Positions 8,198-16,871 are shown, numbered from the stretch's first letter. The stretch: 64,000 nucleotides of DNA from Lysinibacillus sp. G4S2 (GCF_030348505.1 NZ_JAUCFJ010000002.1:2484001-2548000), one strand, 5' to 3'. The notes: generated by a model not told the origin, from the letters alone. A program made the numbers and translations.

Positions 8198-8765
8198 ATG
8201 TCATTATCAAAAAAAGAAATAAGAACATCATTTGAACTTGATTTACTAAAAAAAGGCACAGTCAATGGAATTTACGAAACCACCTAGTCCGTGGGAACAT
8301 GAAACGATTATTCCTGCATCTGGCGTATTTGCGTGTGGATGGGATCAAGATGAAAAAGTTGTTCTGATTAGCGGTTCGGGATACAGTATTACAGAGCCAA
8401 TTACAGGTTCTCGTCTACATAGAGATTATGATGCTAATATGACTTATGACAGTATTAGTGAAGATAATTTATTTTTTAATATACCTTGTACTAAGGAAAA
8501 AATAATGATATTTGGCTTTGAAGCTGGCGATGGTATTCATGTAACAAACGATGGGTGGCAGCTTGAAGTCATTTATCCATGGTGGCCTCGAGCAACTGTT
8601 ATCATCGAAAATGCTTTTAAAGCAAATCACCAATATTTAGAAGGAGTAACTGCAATTGATTTAGGTCGTTTAGATGCCCCGATTAAATGTGGTTTTTCTC
8701 CATCAGGTAATCATTTAATGATTATGGGTTCAGGAGGAGCTTTAATCTATTCTAGAAATGCCTGA
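8198..8765 (+). pseudogene. Immunity-island protein interrupted by one extra A in a homopolymer
   Basis: GAAGGGGGTG (8181-8190) is ideally placed for ATG 8198, whose frame (MSLSKKEIRTSFELDLLKK) ends early at TAG 8285. Removing one A from the A7 run at 8248-8254 joins it to the long frame that continues from within 8265 (KAQSMEFTKPPSPWEHETII) to 8765, giving 188 residues. The ATG at 8265 has no ribosome binding site. The body contains tryptophan-rich strands (DGWQLEVIYPWWPRATVII) and no signal peptide; I do not recognise the family. It may be a sequencing slip, a true mutation or a phase-variable gene. It leads an immunity-type cluster. Confidence 0.6.
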
Positions 8766-8793
8766 TGTATCTCTAAAAAAAGGATGTGACAAA

Positions 8794-9303
8794 GTGATTT
8801 TCAACTATTACGAAGAAAATAGCGGTTATGTATCGATTTGGGCTGGTAGATTAAAGAATAAAGAACAGCTTAATAACTATCTTGCGACGGTATACCAGCG
8901 TGAGGATGAGGCAGATGAAGAATTCTCCAAAAAGCTAGAGCAACTTTTCCTGCCCGAAAATCAAAACCGAGCGTGTGAAGTTGAATTGAAAGAGCTTTAT
9001 GATGAATTTTACAATCAATTTGAATATGATTTTGGATTCACCTTTGATGAGGATTTTCGTGAGGCTCTTTATTATGAGTCATTTTCTACTAAACTTGATC
9101 AATTACTACATGATGATTTTTCTTATTCAGAACAATTTAAAGGTGAATTTATTTCAAAAGTAGGAAATGAACTATCCAAACCATACAATACGATAATTTT
9201 GTTATACGATGTTAATTATGATGGGCAAATTTCAACTGTCACCCATGATACAATCCACATCGATTTTCTTGGTACGATTTTTTGCGAGGAGGATAGGGGA
9301 TAG
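8794..9303 (+). CDS. Immunity protein 22 (Imm22) family
   Basis: 169 residues from GTG 8794, with AAAGGA upstream; a longer start at 8758 has no site and would overlap the preceding frame. The N-terminal GYVSIWAGRLKNKEQLNNYL is the characteristic opening of Imm22 proteins, which neutralise toxin domains of polymorphic or contact-dependent systems. The body is acidic and helical and the end (VTHDTIHIDFLGTIF) is beta-rich. It lies 2 bases before the ATP-grasp gene, in the same operon. No toxin gene is present nearby, so it is probably an orphan immunity gene. Confidence 0.8.
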   Translation: MIFNYYEENSGYVSIWAGRLKNKEQLNNYLATVYQREDEADEEFSKKLEQLFLPENQNRACEVELKELYDEFYNQFEYDFGFTFDEDFREALYYESFSTKLDQLLHDDFSYSEQFKGEFISKVGNELSKPYNTIILLYDVNYDGQISTVTHDTIHIDFLGTIFCEEDRG

Positions 9304-9305
9304 CC

Positions 9306-10208
9306 ATGAGAATTCTTTTTTGTAGTGATCCTTTAAACAACCGATCTGTTGATGTTGATTATGAATTAGAAATGAATACAGCGAAATCGCTTGGGTTTAA
9401 GGTTGATTTAATTCAACTTGAGGATATATTGGATCATAAAATTCAACAGGCACTGCGTCAAATTGAGCCTTCACATACACTGGAAACGGTCATATACCGT
9501 GGCTGGATGTTGAGTCCTGAAAATTATGAGAAGTTATATCAAGGATTGTTAAAGAAAAACTTGAAACTCATTAACAGTCCATCGCATTACGCTACATGTC
9601 ATTATTTTCCGAACGCCTATCATGTTATTAAAGATTATACACCTAAAAGTAAATGGATTGACATAGAGGCTGTTCATCAAGATTACAATACAATCTACGA
9701 GGTTGTTGCTGAATTTCATCATCAACCGATCCTAATTAAGGACTATGTGAAATCAAGAAAGCATGAGTGGGAAGATGCGTGTTTTATTCCTGATGCGTCT
9801 GATAAAAAACAGCTTGATTTTGTTGTTAAAAATTTTATTGAGAGACAAGGGCAGGATCTCAATGGTGGGCTTGTCTTTCGAGAATTTATTCCATTAGAGA
9901 AGGTGGCTGAACACCCTAAGAGTGGTATGCCGTTGTCGAGAGAATATAGATTGATGTTTTACAATCGTCAACTATTACAATTGTTGGATTACTGGGAAGA
10001 GGTTACATATGATAATGAACCACCCAGTTTGGACGGATTTATTACGTTAGCTAGTCAGCTAAACAGTAACTTTTTCTCCATCGATATAGGGAAAACCGTT
10101 GATGGTAGATGGATAATTATTGAGGTTGGGGATGGGCAAGTGTCAGGGTTGCCTGAAAATGTTGTTGAGGTGGAAAAATTTTATAAATCTTTGAGCAATG
10201 AAAATTAA
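9306..10208 (+). CDS. ATP-grasp protein of the R2K clade (family 3)
   Basis: 300 residues with the short ATP-grasp architecture of the R2K clade: a pre-ATP-grasp part (MRILFCSDPLNN), PILIKDYVKSRKHEW supplying the nucleotide lysine and the R2K-type residues, LVFREFIPLE, SREYRLMFYN, and the metal-binding end WIIIEVGDGQVSGLP. Such enzymes ligate amino acids or peptides at the expense of ATP. R2K members are found beside immunity genes and phage genes, where they may modify proteins; the substrate here is unknown. Sits between the Imm22 gene and the unknown gene at 10227. Confidence 0.8.
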   Translation: MRILFCSDPLNNRSVDVDYELEMNTAKSLGFKVDLIQLEDILDHKIQQALRQIEPSHTLETVIYRGWMLSPENYEKLYQGLLKKNLKLINSPSHYATCHYFPNAYHVIKDYTPKSKWIDIEAVHQDYNTIYEVVAEFHHQPILIKDYVKSRKHEWEDACFIPDASDKKQLDFVVKNFIERQGQDLNGGLVFREFIPLEKVAEHPKSGMPLSREYRLMFYNRQLLQLLDYWEEVTYDNEPPSLDGFITLASQLNSNFFSIDIGKTVDGRWIIIEVGDGQVSGLPENVVEVEKFYKSLSNEN

Positions 10209-10226
10209 AATTTTAGGGGGATATGT

Positions 10227-10745
10227 ATGAGCCAATTATATGAGGAAATCGAGCTGTTTTTGAAAAATCCATCTGTGGAAGAAGAAAGTTTTTGGGAGAG
10301 CGAAGTATTGGTTTGGGTTGATTGGAAAGATTTTGATGATTCTATTGTTGAATATTTTAACAATTTCTTACTTGAAGAAGATCTTATAGAATTTGAGATT
10401 ATTGAAAATGATCAGCCAAGGGGCGTTGATATTTTTTTGATAAAAGATGAGGTAAAGAAAGCGATCCCGTATGATGAAGAAAGGACGGATAGGGACACAA
10501 CCTTGAAAGCTGTTCAGGACTTTATTGCTCCGAAATATCAAATTCGTTGGTATATGGATTCACTCGGGGGAGATACTTTGGCTTTTTGTCTGCTACCAAC
10601 TGAAAAGTGGTTGAAGTTAGAGAAAGAATATGGCGCAGAAAAAGTTACCTATTATTTTGCTTCTATAACACAAGATGCGGTGATGTTTGAGATGGATATA
10701 GACGAAATGTCTGATTTGTTGGAAAAGAGAAACAGTGGAGTTTAG
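10227..10745 (+). CDS. Acidic protein of unknown function in the immunity island
   Basis: 172 residues, very acidic. TTAGGGGGATATGT precedes ATG 10227. The first 60 residues are rich in W, D and E (ESFWESEVLVWVDWKDFDD); the rest alternates strands and helices (YQIRWYMDSLGGDTLAFCLL). No known domain is recognised. Position, size and acidity match the immunity proteins next to it. It is the last intact gene of the operon; gene debris follows. Confidence 0.6.
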   Translation: MSQLYEEIELFLKNPSVEEESFWESEVLVWVDWKDFDDSIVEYFNNFLLEEDLIEFEIIENDQPRGVDIFLIKDEVKKAIPYDEERTDRDTTLKAVQDFIAPKYQIRWYMDSLGGDTLAFCLLPTEKWLKLEKEYGAEKVTYYFASITQDAVMFEMDIDEMSDLLEKRNSGV

Positions 10746-10750
10746 AATGA

Positions 10751-11160
10751 AATGCGATATACAGGTGGCTTAGGCAAAGGTACAACAGTATACGACTGTG
10801 AGAACTTTTGTGGTGTGCGCAACATGGGTATCATATTGAATGTTCAAATTTTATACATTGGTAATCTGAAATGAAAGCTTTACTTTTTAAATACATTGTA
10901 GTATAATATGTATCGTGCTATTTTAGGTGGCATGTTTCCGTAATCTGGCATTCTGCTTTCTGTTTTTGAGGATACTTATTCACACTGGCGCATGCTTTGG
11001 GGCTGCAAGGACGCAAAAGAAGGTTGGGTTTGCGTTGCTTAAGTTAGAAAGCACACAGTGGAATTTTACCGCGGTGATGAAACATATTCTGTTTCAAGAT
11101 AACATTCCCCAGATGATTGGGTTGAGACTTTACAATTTACGAAAAATGTTACCTATTAAA
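10751..11160 (+). pseudogene. Decayed genes behind the immunity island
   Basis: A 40-codon frame from ATG 10751 (MRYTGGLGKGTTVYDCENF) ends at 10873 without a recognisable fold. Further on a stop-riddled frame reads HTVEFYRGDETYSV, then HSPDDWVETLQFTKNVTY with its stop near 11155, which looks like the C-terminus of a lost protein. The 79-codon frame over 10927-11166 seems to be a shadow. The debris may come from further immunity or toxin genes, but that is a guess. Confidence 0.4.
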
Positions 11161-11164
11161 TACT

Positions 11165-11206
11165 AAAGGGGTGGCTTCGCAAATGCGAGGCTGCCCCTTG
11201 TCTAAT
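11165..11206 (+). terminator. Hairpin terminator after the immunity island debris
   Basis: GGGGTGGC and GCTGCCCC pair over eight positions when G-U pairs are allowed, with a smaller CGCA/TGCG hairpin inside; a loose T-rich tail follows. Confidence 0.55.
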
Positions 11207-11312
11207 TTTTCGGGGAGTTTCGCTGAAATGAAAGATAAAATTAGCGAAGTGACGGTTAAAAGGGCTAAAATTACGATATAATCATCAAGAGACATAGATA
11301 AGAGCATTCAGT

Positions 11313-11341
11313 CAGTAGACAGATTTTGTCTACTGTTTTTT
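11313..11341 (+). terminator. Strong intrinsic terminator without an intact gene before it
   Basis: CAGTAGACA (11313-11321) and TGTCTACTG (11327-11335) with a 5-base loop and a T6 tail. Only a 17-codon remnant (ATG at 11228) precedes it, so its original gene has been lost. Confidence 0.8.
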
Positions 11342-11462
11342 GTAAGCTGTCGTATTTAATGTAGTTCTTTTTTACCTGTTTATCGGATGAGCGTTCCGAT
11401 ATATTTGAACATATACGGAAAAATTACTATACTTTGAAACATACGATTCGTTTATAATTACC

Positions 11463-11561
11463 TTAAGAAATCAAGAACAAGTATTGCAATATGTCGAGAA
11501 AATTTTAGGACCGTTAGATATTTCAGACGCTAGAAGTATATTTTTTTCAAAATGGTAATAC
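11463..11561 (+). pseudogene. C-terminal fragment of an unknown gene
   Basis: An open stretch reads LRNQEQVLQYVEKILGPLD and ends ARSIFFSKW before TAA 11559-11561. No start or ribosome binding site precedes it. The rest of 11342-11697 shows nothing else. Confidence 0.3.
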
Positions 11562-11697
11562 GTCAAAAAGGGTAAGCTTTTATTTAGAATAAAGAGACTG
11601 AAAATTCTTATAAATTTTAAGAGGGTAGGAAAATACTGCTACTATTATAGAAAGTTGTAAAGCTGATAAAAGGGAAAAAGATTGTGGAGGTGTAAAT

Positions 11698-11808
11698 ATG
11701 ACATTAAAACAAACATTAACGATTTTAGATGTATTAGATCAGCATTTGAATAAATTATACGGTTCCATGTCATATCTTCAAACTTTAGGAGTGACTACAA
11801 ATGAATAA
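11698..11808 (+). CDS. 36-residue ORF resembling a truncated DUF1177 N-terminus
   Basis: GGAGG ideally precedes ATG 11698. The peptide MTLKQTLTILDVLDQHL resembles the start of DUF1177 proteins, which are encoded beside aroM-type genes in other bacteria. Here the frame ends after 36 codons at 11806-11808, overlapping the aroM-like start by 8 bases. It may be the stub of a deleted DUF1177 gene that now acts as a coupling leader for the next gene. The family link is from memory of the pattern and is tentative. Confidence 0.55.
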   Translation: MTLKQTLTILDVLDQHLNKLYGSMSYLQTLGVTTNE

Positions 11809-12460
11809 AGTCGGTATATTAACAATCGGAGAATCGCCTCGTTCAGACATTACACCAACATTTAAAGAAATGTTTAAAGGAAATATTAAAATTGTGGAAA
11901 GGGGAGCATTAGATTCCTTAGACGAAGCGCAATTACTAAAAGTTATTCCGAAAAAAGAAAAGAATATCTATGTTTCGCGATTGCGTGATGGCAGATCGAT
12001 AAGAATAAGTAGAAGAAAATTATTACCGTTATTACAAGATGAATTATCAAAGTTAGAACAAGAAGTTGATTGCGTCGTTATACTATGTACAGATGATTTT
12101 CCAACTTTAAAAAGTAGTAAGCCTATTTTTTATCCAAATCGAATAGTAACACAAGTTCTTGCTGCAATGGTCAAACATCAGAAGATAGGGTTAATCGTCC
12201 CGTTAGAAGAACAGCGGGAAGCGATGCTGGAAAAATGGAAGGATATTACGGATGATATAACTATTACTGTTGCCTCACCATATGATTATGGCAACTTTAA
12301 AGCAGCCGCTCAATACCTTAAAGATTACCGGGTCGATCTAATTATTTTAGATTGTATGGGATATAATGAAGGACATAAGCAATTAGTAAAAAAAGAGAGT
12401 GGTATTTTAACAATTTTGCCATGTACTTTAGTAGCAAGAATTCTGAGTGAATACTTATGA
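11801..12460 (+). CDS. AroM family protein
   Basis: 219 residues with the AroM signature opening KVGILTIGESPRSDITP and the later strand LIILDCMGYNEGHKQLV. The fold resembles Asp/Glu racemases, but the activity of AroM is not established; the name comes from its position beside aroL in enterobacteria. AGGAGTG lies inside the preceding small ORF, so translation is probably coupled. No aromatic-pathway gene is nearby. Confidence 0.85.
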   Translation: MNKVGILTIGESPRSDITPTFKEMFKGNIKIVERGALDSLDEAQLLKVIPKKEKNIYVSRLRDGRSIRISRRKLLPLLQDELSKLEQEVDCVVILCTDDFPTLKSSKPIFYPNRIVTQVLAAMVKHQKIGLIVPLEEQREAMLEKWKDITDDITITVASPYDYGNFKAAAQYLKDYRVDLIILDCMGYNEGHKQLVKKESGILTILPCTLVARILSEYL

Positions 12461-12478
12461 ATCATTATAGCAATAAAG

Positions 12479-12520
12479 AAAAGTCCATGAGCTATGTAAA
12501 GTTCGCGGACTTTTCTTAAT
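12479..12520 (+). terminator. Probable terminator of the aroM-like unit
   Basis: AAAAGTCC and GGACTTTT enclose about 20 bases and are followed by CTTAATAAAA. The stretch from here to 12751 holds only a 26-codon open fragment (about 12588-12668, SIQELAQEVKRQRELLFEV) without a start. Confidence 0.5.
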
Positions 12521-12751
12521 AAAATAAATAAAATAAATTAGTCTGTGAAGCATTAATTATATCAGCATAAATATTAATCCACCTAAAAAGCAACACCAGA
12601 ATCAATTGCTAGTATCCAAGAGTTAGCTCAAGAAGTAAAGAGACAGAGGGAACTTTTGTTTGAGGTTTAAAGTAAAGCTGTCGAGCGTTTAAATTGTAAG
12701 TCGATTAAATCATAAAGCGCATAGAGAGGATATATTGTGCGAAGATAAGAA

Positions 12752-12800
12752 AGGGGTTAATCCCTGAATCATTGTTTAATGACTTTTAGGATAACCCCGA
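12752..12800 (-). terminator. Terminator of the secreted repeat-protein gene
   Basis: On the minus strand GGGGTTATCC and GGGATTAACCCC form a stem and are followed by a T-rich stretch (CTTTCTTATCTT). It lies 12 bases behind the stop at 12812. Confidence 0.6.
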
Positions 12801-12811
12801 ATTTTTCCTGG

Positions 12812-13999
12812 TTAATGTTGCGGAAGATAGTCTTGGCCGTTTATCGTCACTTTAGAAGCGGAGATAAGGATTTCTTTATTTGCTATAAAATATGGGTTTA
12901 AGATATTGTAAAGTGCTTCCCATTTTTCTTTACTTTTTTCTTGTTCTTCTTTTTCATCGAGAGCTAAGATTTCTTCATAAAGCTGTTTTAATTGCTTGCT
13001 ATCTGCTTCACTCACTTCGAATTCAAAGTCAGCCATGTATTCTTCAAATGTTTGAGGCTTTTCGAACTGATTTAAGAGTCCATAGAATTCTTCGTGTAGT
13101 TTATCATACAACTCATTATTTTCATCTTTTAATGCTTTTTGTAAATCCCCATGAAGAGTTTTTAGTTTGGCTAAAGTTTCAGCGGGGATATCTATTAATT
13201 CCGTGAATTCCCTATAGCTATCCATAAATTCTTCAAATGTTTCTGGTGTATTTAGCTCGTCTAAATATGGTCCAAGGATTTTATAAAACTCTTTATATTT
13301 ATCATTAGCCTTTTCTTCCTCGTCACTTTTCTCAAGCTTTATCCATTCTTCGTAGATAGCTTTAAGTTGAGTGTTATCGTTTTCTTTAATAACTATATTT
13401 GCCTCATTAAATCCAAAATCTTTCATATACTCTTCAAATGACTGTGGCTGCCAATTAGCTATTATATATGGCTTTCTGATTTTATCCATTTCTTTGTAAA
13501 TTTTTTCGATTTCTTCATATTTCTTTTCAATCTCTTCTTCAGTCGCTTCTTTTTCTATTTCAGCCGACACTTCTTTTCTTAGCTTTTTGATTTCATTAAA
13601 CATTTTTTCTAATTTTGTTAAATCTTCTTGTGTTACCTCTTTAGGTAAACCTTTTTTATATACGTCAAACGTGTAGAAGTCTGAATAATCTTCTGCTAAG
13701 CTACCTTCTACAGAAATTTCCTGTCCTTCTACTAAGTTCATTTTTTCTAATTGCTCATCTGAAAATTTAATTAAACTGATGAAGTAATTTTTACCATCAA
13801 TTCCCTTAAGGATCATTCCATCGCTCTCGCTGTAGACTTTTTTAATAGTACCTGTAATTTTTTGTTCTAGTTGAACAGTAATACTGCTGCTTTCTGATGT
13901 TTCTACTGATGCAGCTCCTGCTTGAAGTGGTGTTAGCACAGCCATTCCTATTGTAAGTGCTGAAGCAATCATCCAAGTTTTTTTAATTGGTTTTTTCAT
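12812..13999 (-). CDS. Secreted protein: OB-like domain followed by three helical repeats
   Basis: 395 residues. A Sec signal peptide (MKKPIKKTWMIASALTIGMA, cleavage near AGA-AS) is followed by a beta-rich OB-like domain at about 43-118 (ITGTIKKVYSESDGMILKGIDG). A charged coiled-coil region (about 125-180) links to three repeats of some 62 residues, each opening with PQSFEEYMKDF, PETFEEFMDSY or PQTFEEYMADF. A short strand-rich tail closes the protein (KVTINGQDYLPQH). It is probably extracellular or wall-associated. No catalytic motif or anchor is seen. GAGGAGA is well spaced from ATG 13999. Confidence 0.75.
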   Translation of the reverse strand: MKKPIKKTWMIASALTIGMAVLTPLQAGAASVETSESSSITVQLEQKITGTIKKVYSESDGMILKGIDGKNYFISLIKFSDEQLEKMNLVEGQEISVEGSLAEDYSDFYTFDVYKKGLPKEVTQEDLTKLEKMFNEIKKLRKEVSAEIEKEATEEEIEKKYEEIEKIYKEMDKIRKPYIIANWQPQSFEEYMKDFGFNEANIVIKENDNTQLKAIYEEWIKLEKSDEEEKANDKYKEFYKILGPYLDELNTPETFEEFMDSYREFTELIDIPAETLAKLKTLHGDLQKALKDENNELYDKLHEEFYGLLNQFEKPQTFEEYMADFEFEVSEADSKQLKQLYEEILALDEKEEQEKSKEKWEALYNILNPYFIANKEILISASKVTINGQDYLPQH

Positions 14000-14141
14000 A
14001 ATTAGTTCTCCTCGTATTTTAGAAATTAGGTGTTACCAATAACTGGACGATTTACCATATGGGGAAGTTCCTTGTTTTTTAAAAAAAATTATAATGGAGA
14101 AATAATGAAAGACCACTCTGTGAAATTGACATATGAAATAG

Positions 14142-15397
14142 CACGCGTGTTGATTATCCGATTTCTTCCAATGAAAATTATACAAAAAGAGAGATTCTCA
14201 TGTAAAATGTAAGTTACCACACAAACAATTACGAAATGAGGAATCTCTCTTGAACAAGAATAACACGATTTTTACGCTCATTCAAAACTTTCTTTCAGAG
14301 GCAGAATGGCAATCAATCTTAAGCGAATTCGGTTATGTAGAAACAGCACGAAAATGTACGGTTCCCACGCTCATTTCGTATTTAATTGGTGCTGCCACGA
14401 ACGAGTGGAAAAGTTTACGCCACGCAGCGGATGTGGGTCCAAGTAACGGTCTTGTTTCGGTGAATCATTCATCGCTTTCTAAACATTTAAAGGCACTTGA
14501 TTATGGCATCATCAAACGAATTTTTGAAGTGATTGTCGGGAAGCTCAACCGTGCAGCTCGTCGTAAATTGAAATTGCCGAAAAGATTATTAGCCGTTGAT
14601 TCAACTACCATTACAGTAGGCAAAACAAGATTACCTTGGGCTGTCTATCACGGCGAACGTTCAGGAATCAAATTACATGTTAGTTTTACTAATGAAACTG
14701 CGATGCCCTTAAAAGTCGTAGAAACAACCGGTTTAAAACATGATGGTCCCATTGGCGAATTCCTTGAAGATAAAAGGTTTATCCTCGTTTGTGACCGTGC
14801 CTACTTTTCTATTGATAAAGTCGATCGCTACCTGAAAGAGCATCAACAGTTTGTGTTACGTTTAAAAGACAATGTGCAATTAAATCGTAAAAAATCGCTC
14901 CAAGGTAGTCGTACCAACGATTCCAATGTGACAGCTGATTTTACTTGCACGCTTGGGACACCACAAAAACAAAAAAAAACGCCATCGTGTCGTTCAATTC
15001 ATGGATCATGAAGATAAAGAAATACGTGTCGTGACAAGTTTAATAGATATCACCGCTGAAGAAATTGCCAACATGTATAAGTCACGTTGGGCGATTGATA
15101 GTTTTTTCCGTTGGATTAAACAAAACTTGAACGTACCTGTTCTATTTGGAACAACAAAAAATGCTGTATTCAATCAGCTATTCGCAGCCCTTATTGCCTA
15201 TGTTTGTTTGAAATTTCTTCATACACAAGGGATTAAGAAAAATAATATCAAACCCTTATCATTCGTAGGTTTTACACGGATGTTTCTTTGTGCTGCCCTG
15301 CCAATAGAATGGCGAATCAGGGTGAAAGAAATCCTGGTGTTTCATTGGAACATAAATCTTTCAACGACTGTATAATTTTGGTTAATCAACACGTGTG
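14142..15397 (+). mobile_element. IS4-family insertion sequence, copy 1 (inactive)
   Basis: A 1256-bp element with 18-bp terminal repeats: CACGCGTGTTGATTATCC on the left (14142-14159) and the inverse of CACACGTGTTGATTAACC on the right (15380-15397), 16 of 18 identical. It is two bases shorter than copy 2 because of the frameshift in its transposase. The flanks ATGAAATAG and ATGGAAAAA agree at only 6 of 9 positions, so no clear target duplication remains. Just left of it a start (ATG 14105 with GGAGA) is cut off by the insertion. Confidence 0.9.
14250..15375 (+). pseudogene. Transposase of IS copy 1, frameshifted and with the catalytic Glu changed to Asp
   Basis: Nearly identical to the 375-residue transposase of copy 2 but split in two. 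The first frame (TTG 14250) carries both catalytic aspartates (LAVDSTTITV and CDRAYFS) and ends at 15011; the second begins within 14953 and runs to 15375. The break is in an A9 run at 14971-14979, where copy 2 has two more bases. In addition the YREK signature reads YKSRWAIDSFFRWIK: the catalytic Glu is Asp here. The copy is almost surely dead, though its ends could still be used in trans. Confidence 0.9.
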
Positions 15398-15462
15398 ATG
15401 GAAAAACACTCTACTTTGGTTGGATTTTTAACATTCGTTGGTAGAATATAAGATTACTGGTA

Positions 15463-15468
15463 TATAAT
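15463..15468 (+). promoter_or_regulatory. Probable -10 box before the secreted protein gene
   Basis: TATAAT about 40 bases before ATG 15510; no clear -35 hexamer is seen (a loose TTGGTA lies upstream). Confidence 0.4.
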
Positions 15469-15509
15469 ACTGAGATATTATGTTTTTAAAATTGAGTAGG
15501 AGGAGAATA

Positions 15510-16244
15510 ATGAAAAAATTATTTATTGTGTTACTAGCAGCATTTGTATTTGCGGTAATAAATCCAACAAAATCAGAGGCTGTCAGGTATGATGGAGCAG
15601 AAGTATTTAAAGACCAAACGGGGAAAATGACTTTTACAAAAGATATTAAGATTTATAAGAAAAATGAGGATGGTACATTTGATTCATTAGTGGTGAAACG
15701 CAATAATTATTTTAAAACGTATGAAATTGAAAAATATGATGGCAAAACATTTTATCAAATGGGGCCATATCGTGTACAAGCAACAAATCTAGTAGTTTTT
15801 AAAGAGATACCGATGAAAATTCGCGCATCTTTCTATCCAAATGTAACGTATATTAATATCAACCGTAATAGCGGCGAATATGGCAAACTCTTTACGGAAT
15901 GGCGTGATACTTCCATCACGGATATGAATGGTGATCAAATGTTGAGTTATTGTAGGGACACAGGAAATGGGTTAAAGTGCGAAAAGCATTATCCTGGTTC
16001 AGATATGAAAGTAGCCGATACAAAATTTAGAAAAACCGGTGTACGTTATGAAGTAACGGAAGACTCTGAAGCGAAAACTTATCCATTAGTAGGTTCTAAA
16101 ACGGAAAAAGCGATGCCGAAAGGAAGTATGGTTTATTCAGTGAGTGATTCCATTAATGCGTATTTATGTGTAAAGGAAGACTTAGAAGCTAATGATGAAC
16201 AATGTACTTGGCTTCCAGTAGGTATTTTAAAGCCAATCTACTAA
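15510..16244 (+). CDS. Secreted protein of unknown function
   Basis: 244 residues from ATG 15510, preceded by AGGAGGAG; the longer frame from 15480 would put this site inside the gene. A Sec signal peptide (KKLFIVLLAAFVFAVI, cleavage after SEA) is followed by a beta-rich extracellular body. Four cysteines in the C-terminal half (SYCRD, LKCEK, YLCVK, EQCTW) could form two disulfides. No known domain is recognised. It has its own terminator, so it is probably monocistronic. Confidence 0.7.
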   Translation: MKKLFIVLLAAFVFAVINPTKSEAVRYDGAEVFKDQTGKMTFTKDIKIYKKNEDGTFDSLVVKRNNYFKTYEIEKYDGKTFYQMGPYRVQATNLVVFKEIPMKIRASFYPNVTYININRNSGEYGKLFTEWRDTSITDMNGDQMLSYCRDTGNGLKCEKHYPGSDMKVADTKFRKTGVRYEVTEDSEAKTYPLVGSKTEKAMPKGSMVYSVSDSINAYLCVKEDLEANDEQCTWLPVGILKPIY

Positions 16245-16277
16245 AGCCAGTTGAAGATGTGATAGATTATGAATTAT

Positions 16278-16318
16278 TTAGCTCTCTAATTTATTTGATA
16301 GGGGGCTATTTTTTATGG
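16278..16318 (+). terminator. Terminator of the secreted protein gene
   Basis: TAGCTCTCTA and TAGGGGGCTA form an imperfect stem followed by T6. A second hairpin (AAGACCAC...GTGGCCTT) follows at about 16366-16396. Confidence 0.6.
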
Positions 16319-16475
16319 TTTGTTGACCTACAGATAGGATGTTTGTCGATGTCTTAGGTTTAGATGAAAAGACCACTCCGTGATGGGTGGCCTTTTAGTT
16401 GTTAAGATAAAATGTAAGCGATAGCTACTATAGATGAAATAGTGTCGCTTTTTATATCTTTATAAGGAGATTTAG

Positions 16476-16789
16476 ATGAATAAACAACAATTAAATGTAA
16501 CTCTTTCAATACCAATACCAGAAGATATGGTCTTAATCTTGAGGCATTACAACAAGATAGATTGATCGGAGTCTATTGGACAATGGGCGACTTAGAAAAT
16601 CGCATTGGCAAAAAACAAGTGTGGATCAAAGATAATATACTGTATCCACAAAAATTCAAACGACAGCTAGATGTTTCGCAAGGTGGCTTTGTTTACTATC
16701 CAAAAGCAAAAGGTGAAAAATGGAGTTTCTTGGCCTCTAAGATGTCTAGATTTCTTGAAGATAATTTTTATTTAATATTTAGTAAATAA
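16476..16789 (+). pseudogene. Frameshifted phage DUF771 family gene
   Basis: AAGGAGA precedes ATG 16476. The first frame reads MNKQQLNVTLSIPIPEDMVL and stops at 16563; the rest is in another frame: LEALQQDRLIGVYWTMGDLE, then QVWIKDNILYPQKFKRQLDV and FVYYPKAKGEKWSFLASKM. Together this is a normal DUF771 protein, a small phage-associated family thought to bind DNA, with bases lost near 16535. It is one of several phage fragments between 16 and 20.5 kb. Confidence 0.75.
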
Positions 16790-16810
16790 TGAAGAAACTC
16801 TTTCAACTGT

Positions 16811-16859
16811 GAAGTGACCTCAATTGTTTGATGGTGTGTCTAACAATTGAGGTCACTTC
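16811..16859. repeat. Perfect 18-bp inverted repeat between converging genes
   Basis: GAAGTGACCTCAATTGTT (16811-16828) and its exact complement (16842-16859) with a 13-base loop. Neither side has a T-tract. It sits between the phage relic and the 3' end of the lipoprotein gene and would form a strong hairpin in either transcript. Confidence 0.8.
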
Positions 16860-16871
16860 ATATTGAGTGAC

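Noticed and set aside
10927..11166. 79-codon ORF
   Set aside because: Another frame of the same bases shows a more protein-like, though broken, sequence; this one looks like a shadow.
14030..14212. 60-codon ORF at the left end of IS copy 1
   Set aside because: It crosses the IS boundary and ends in the IS leader; only the short start at 14105 could belong to an interrupted gene.
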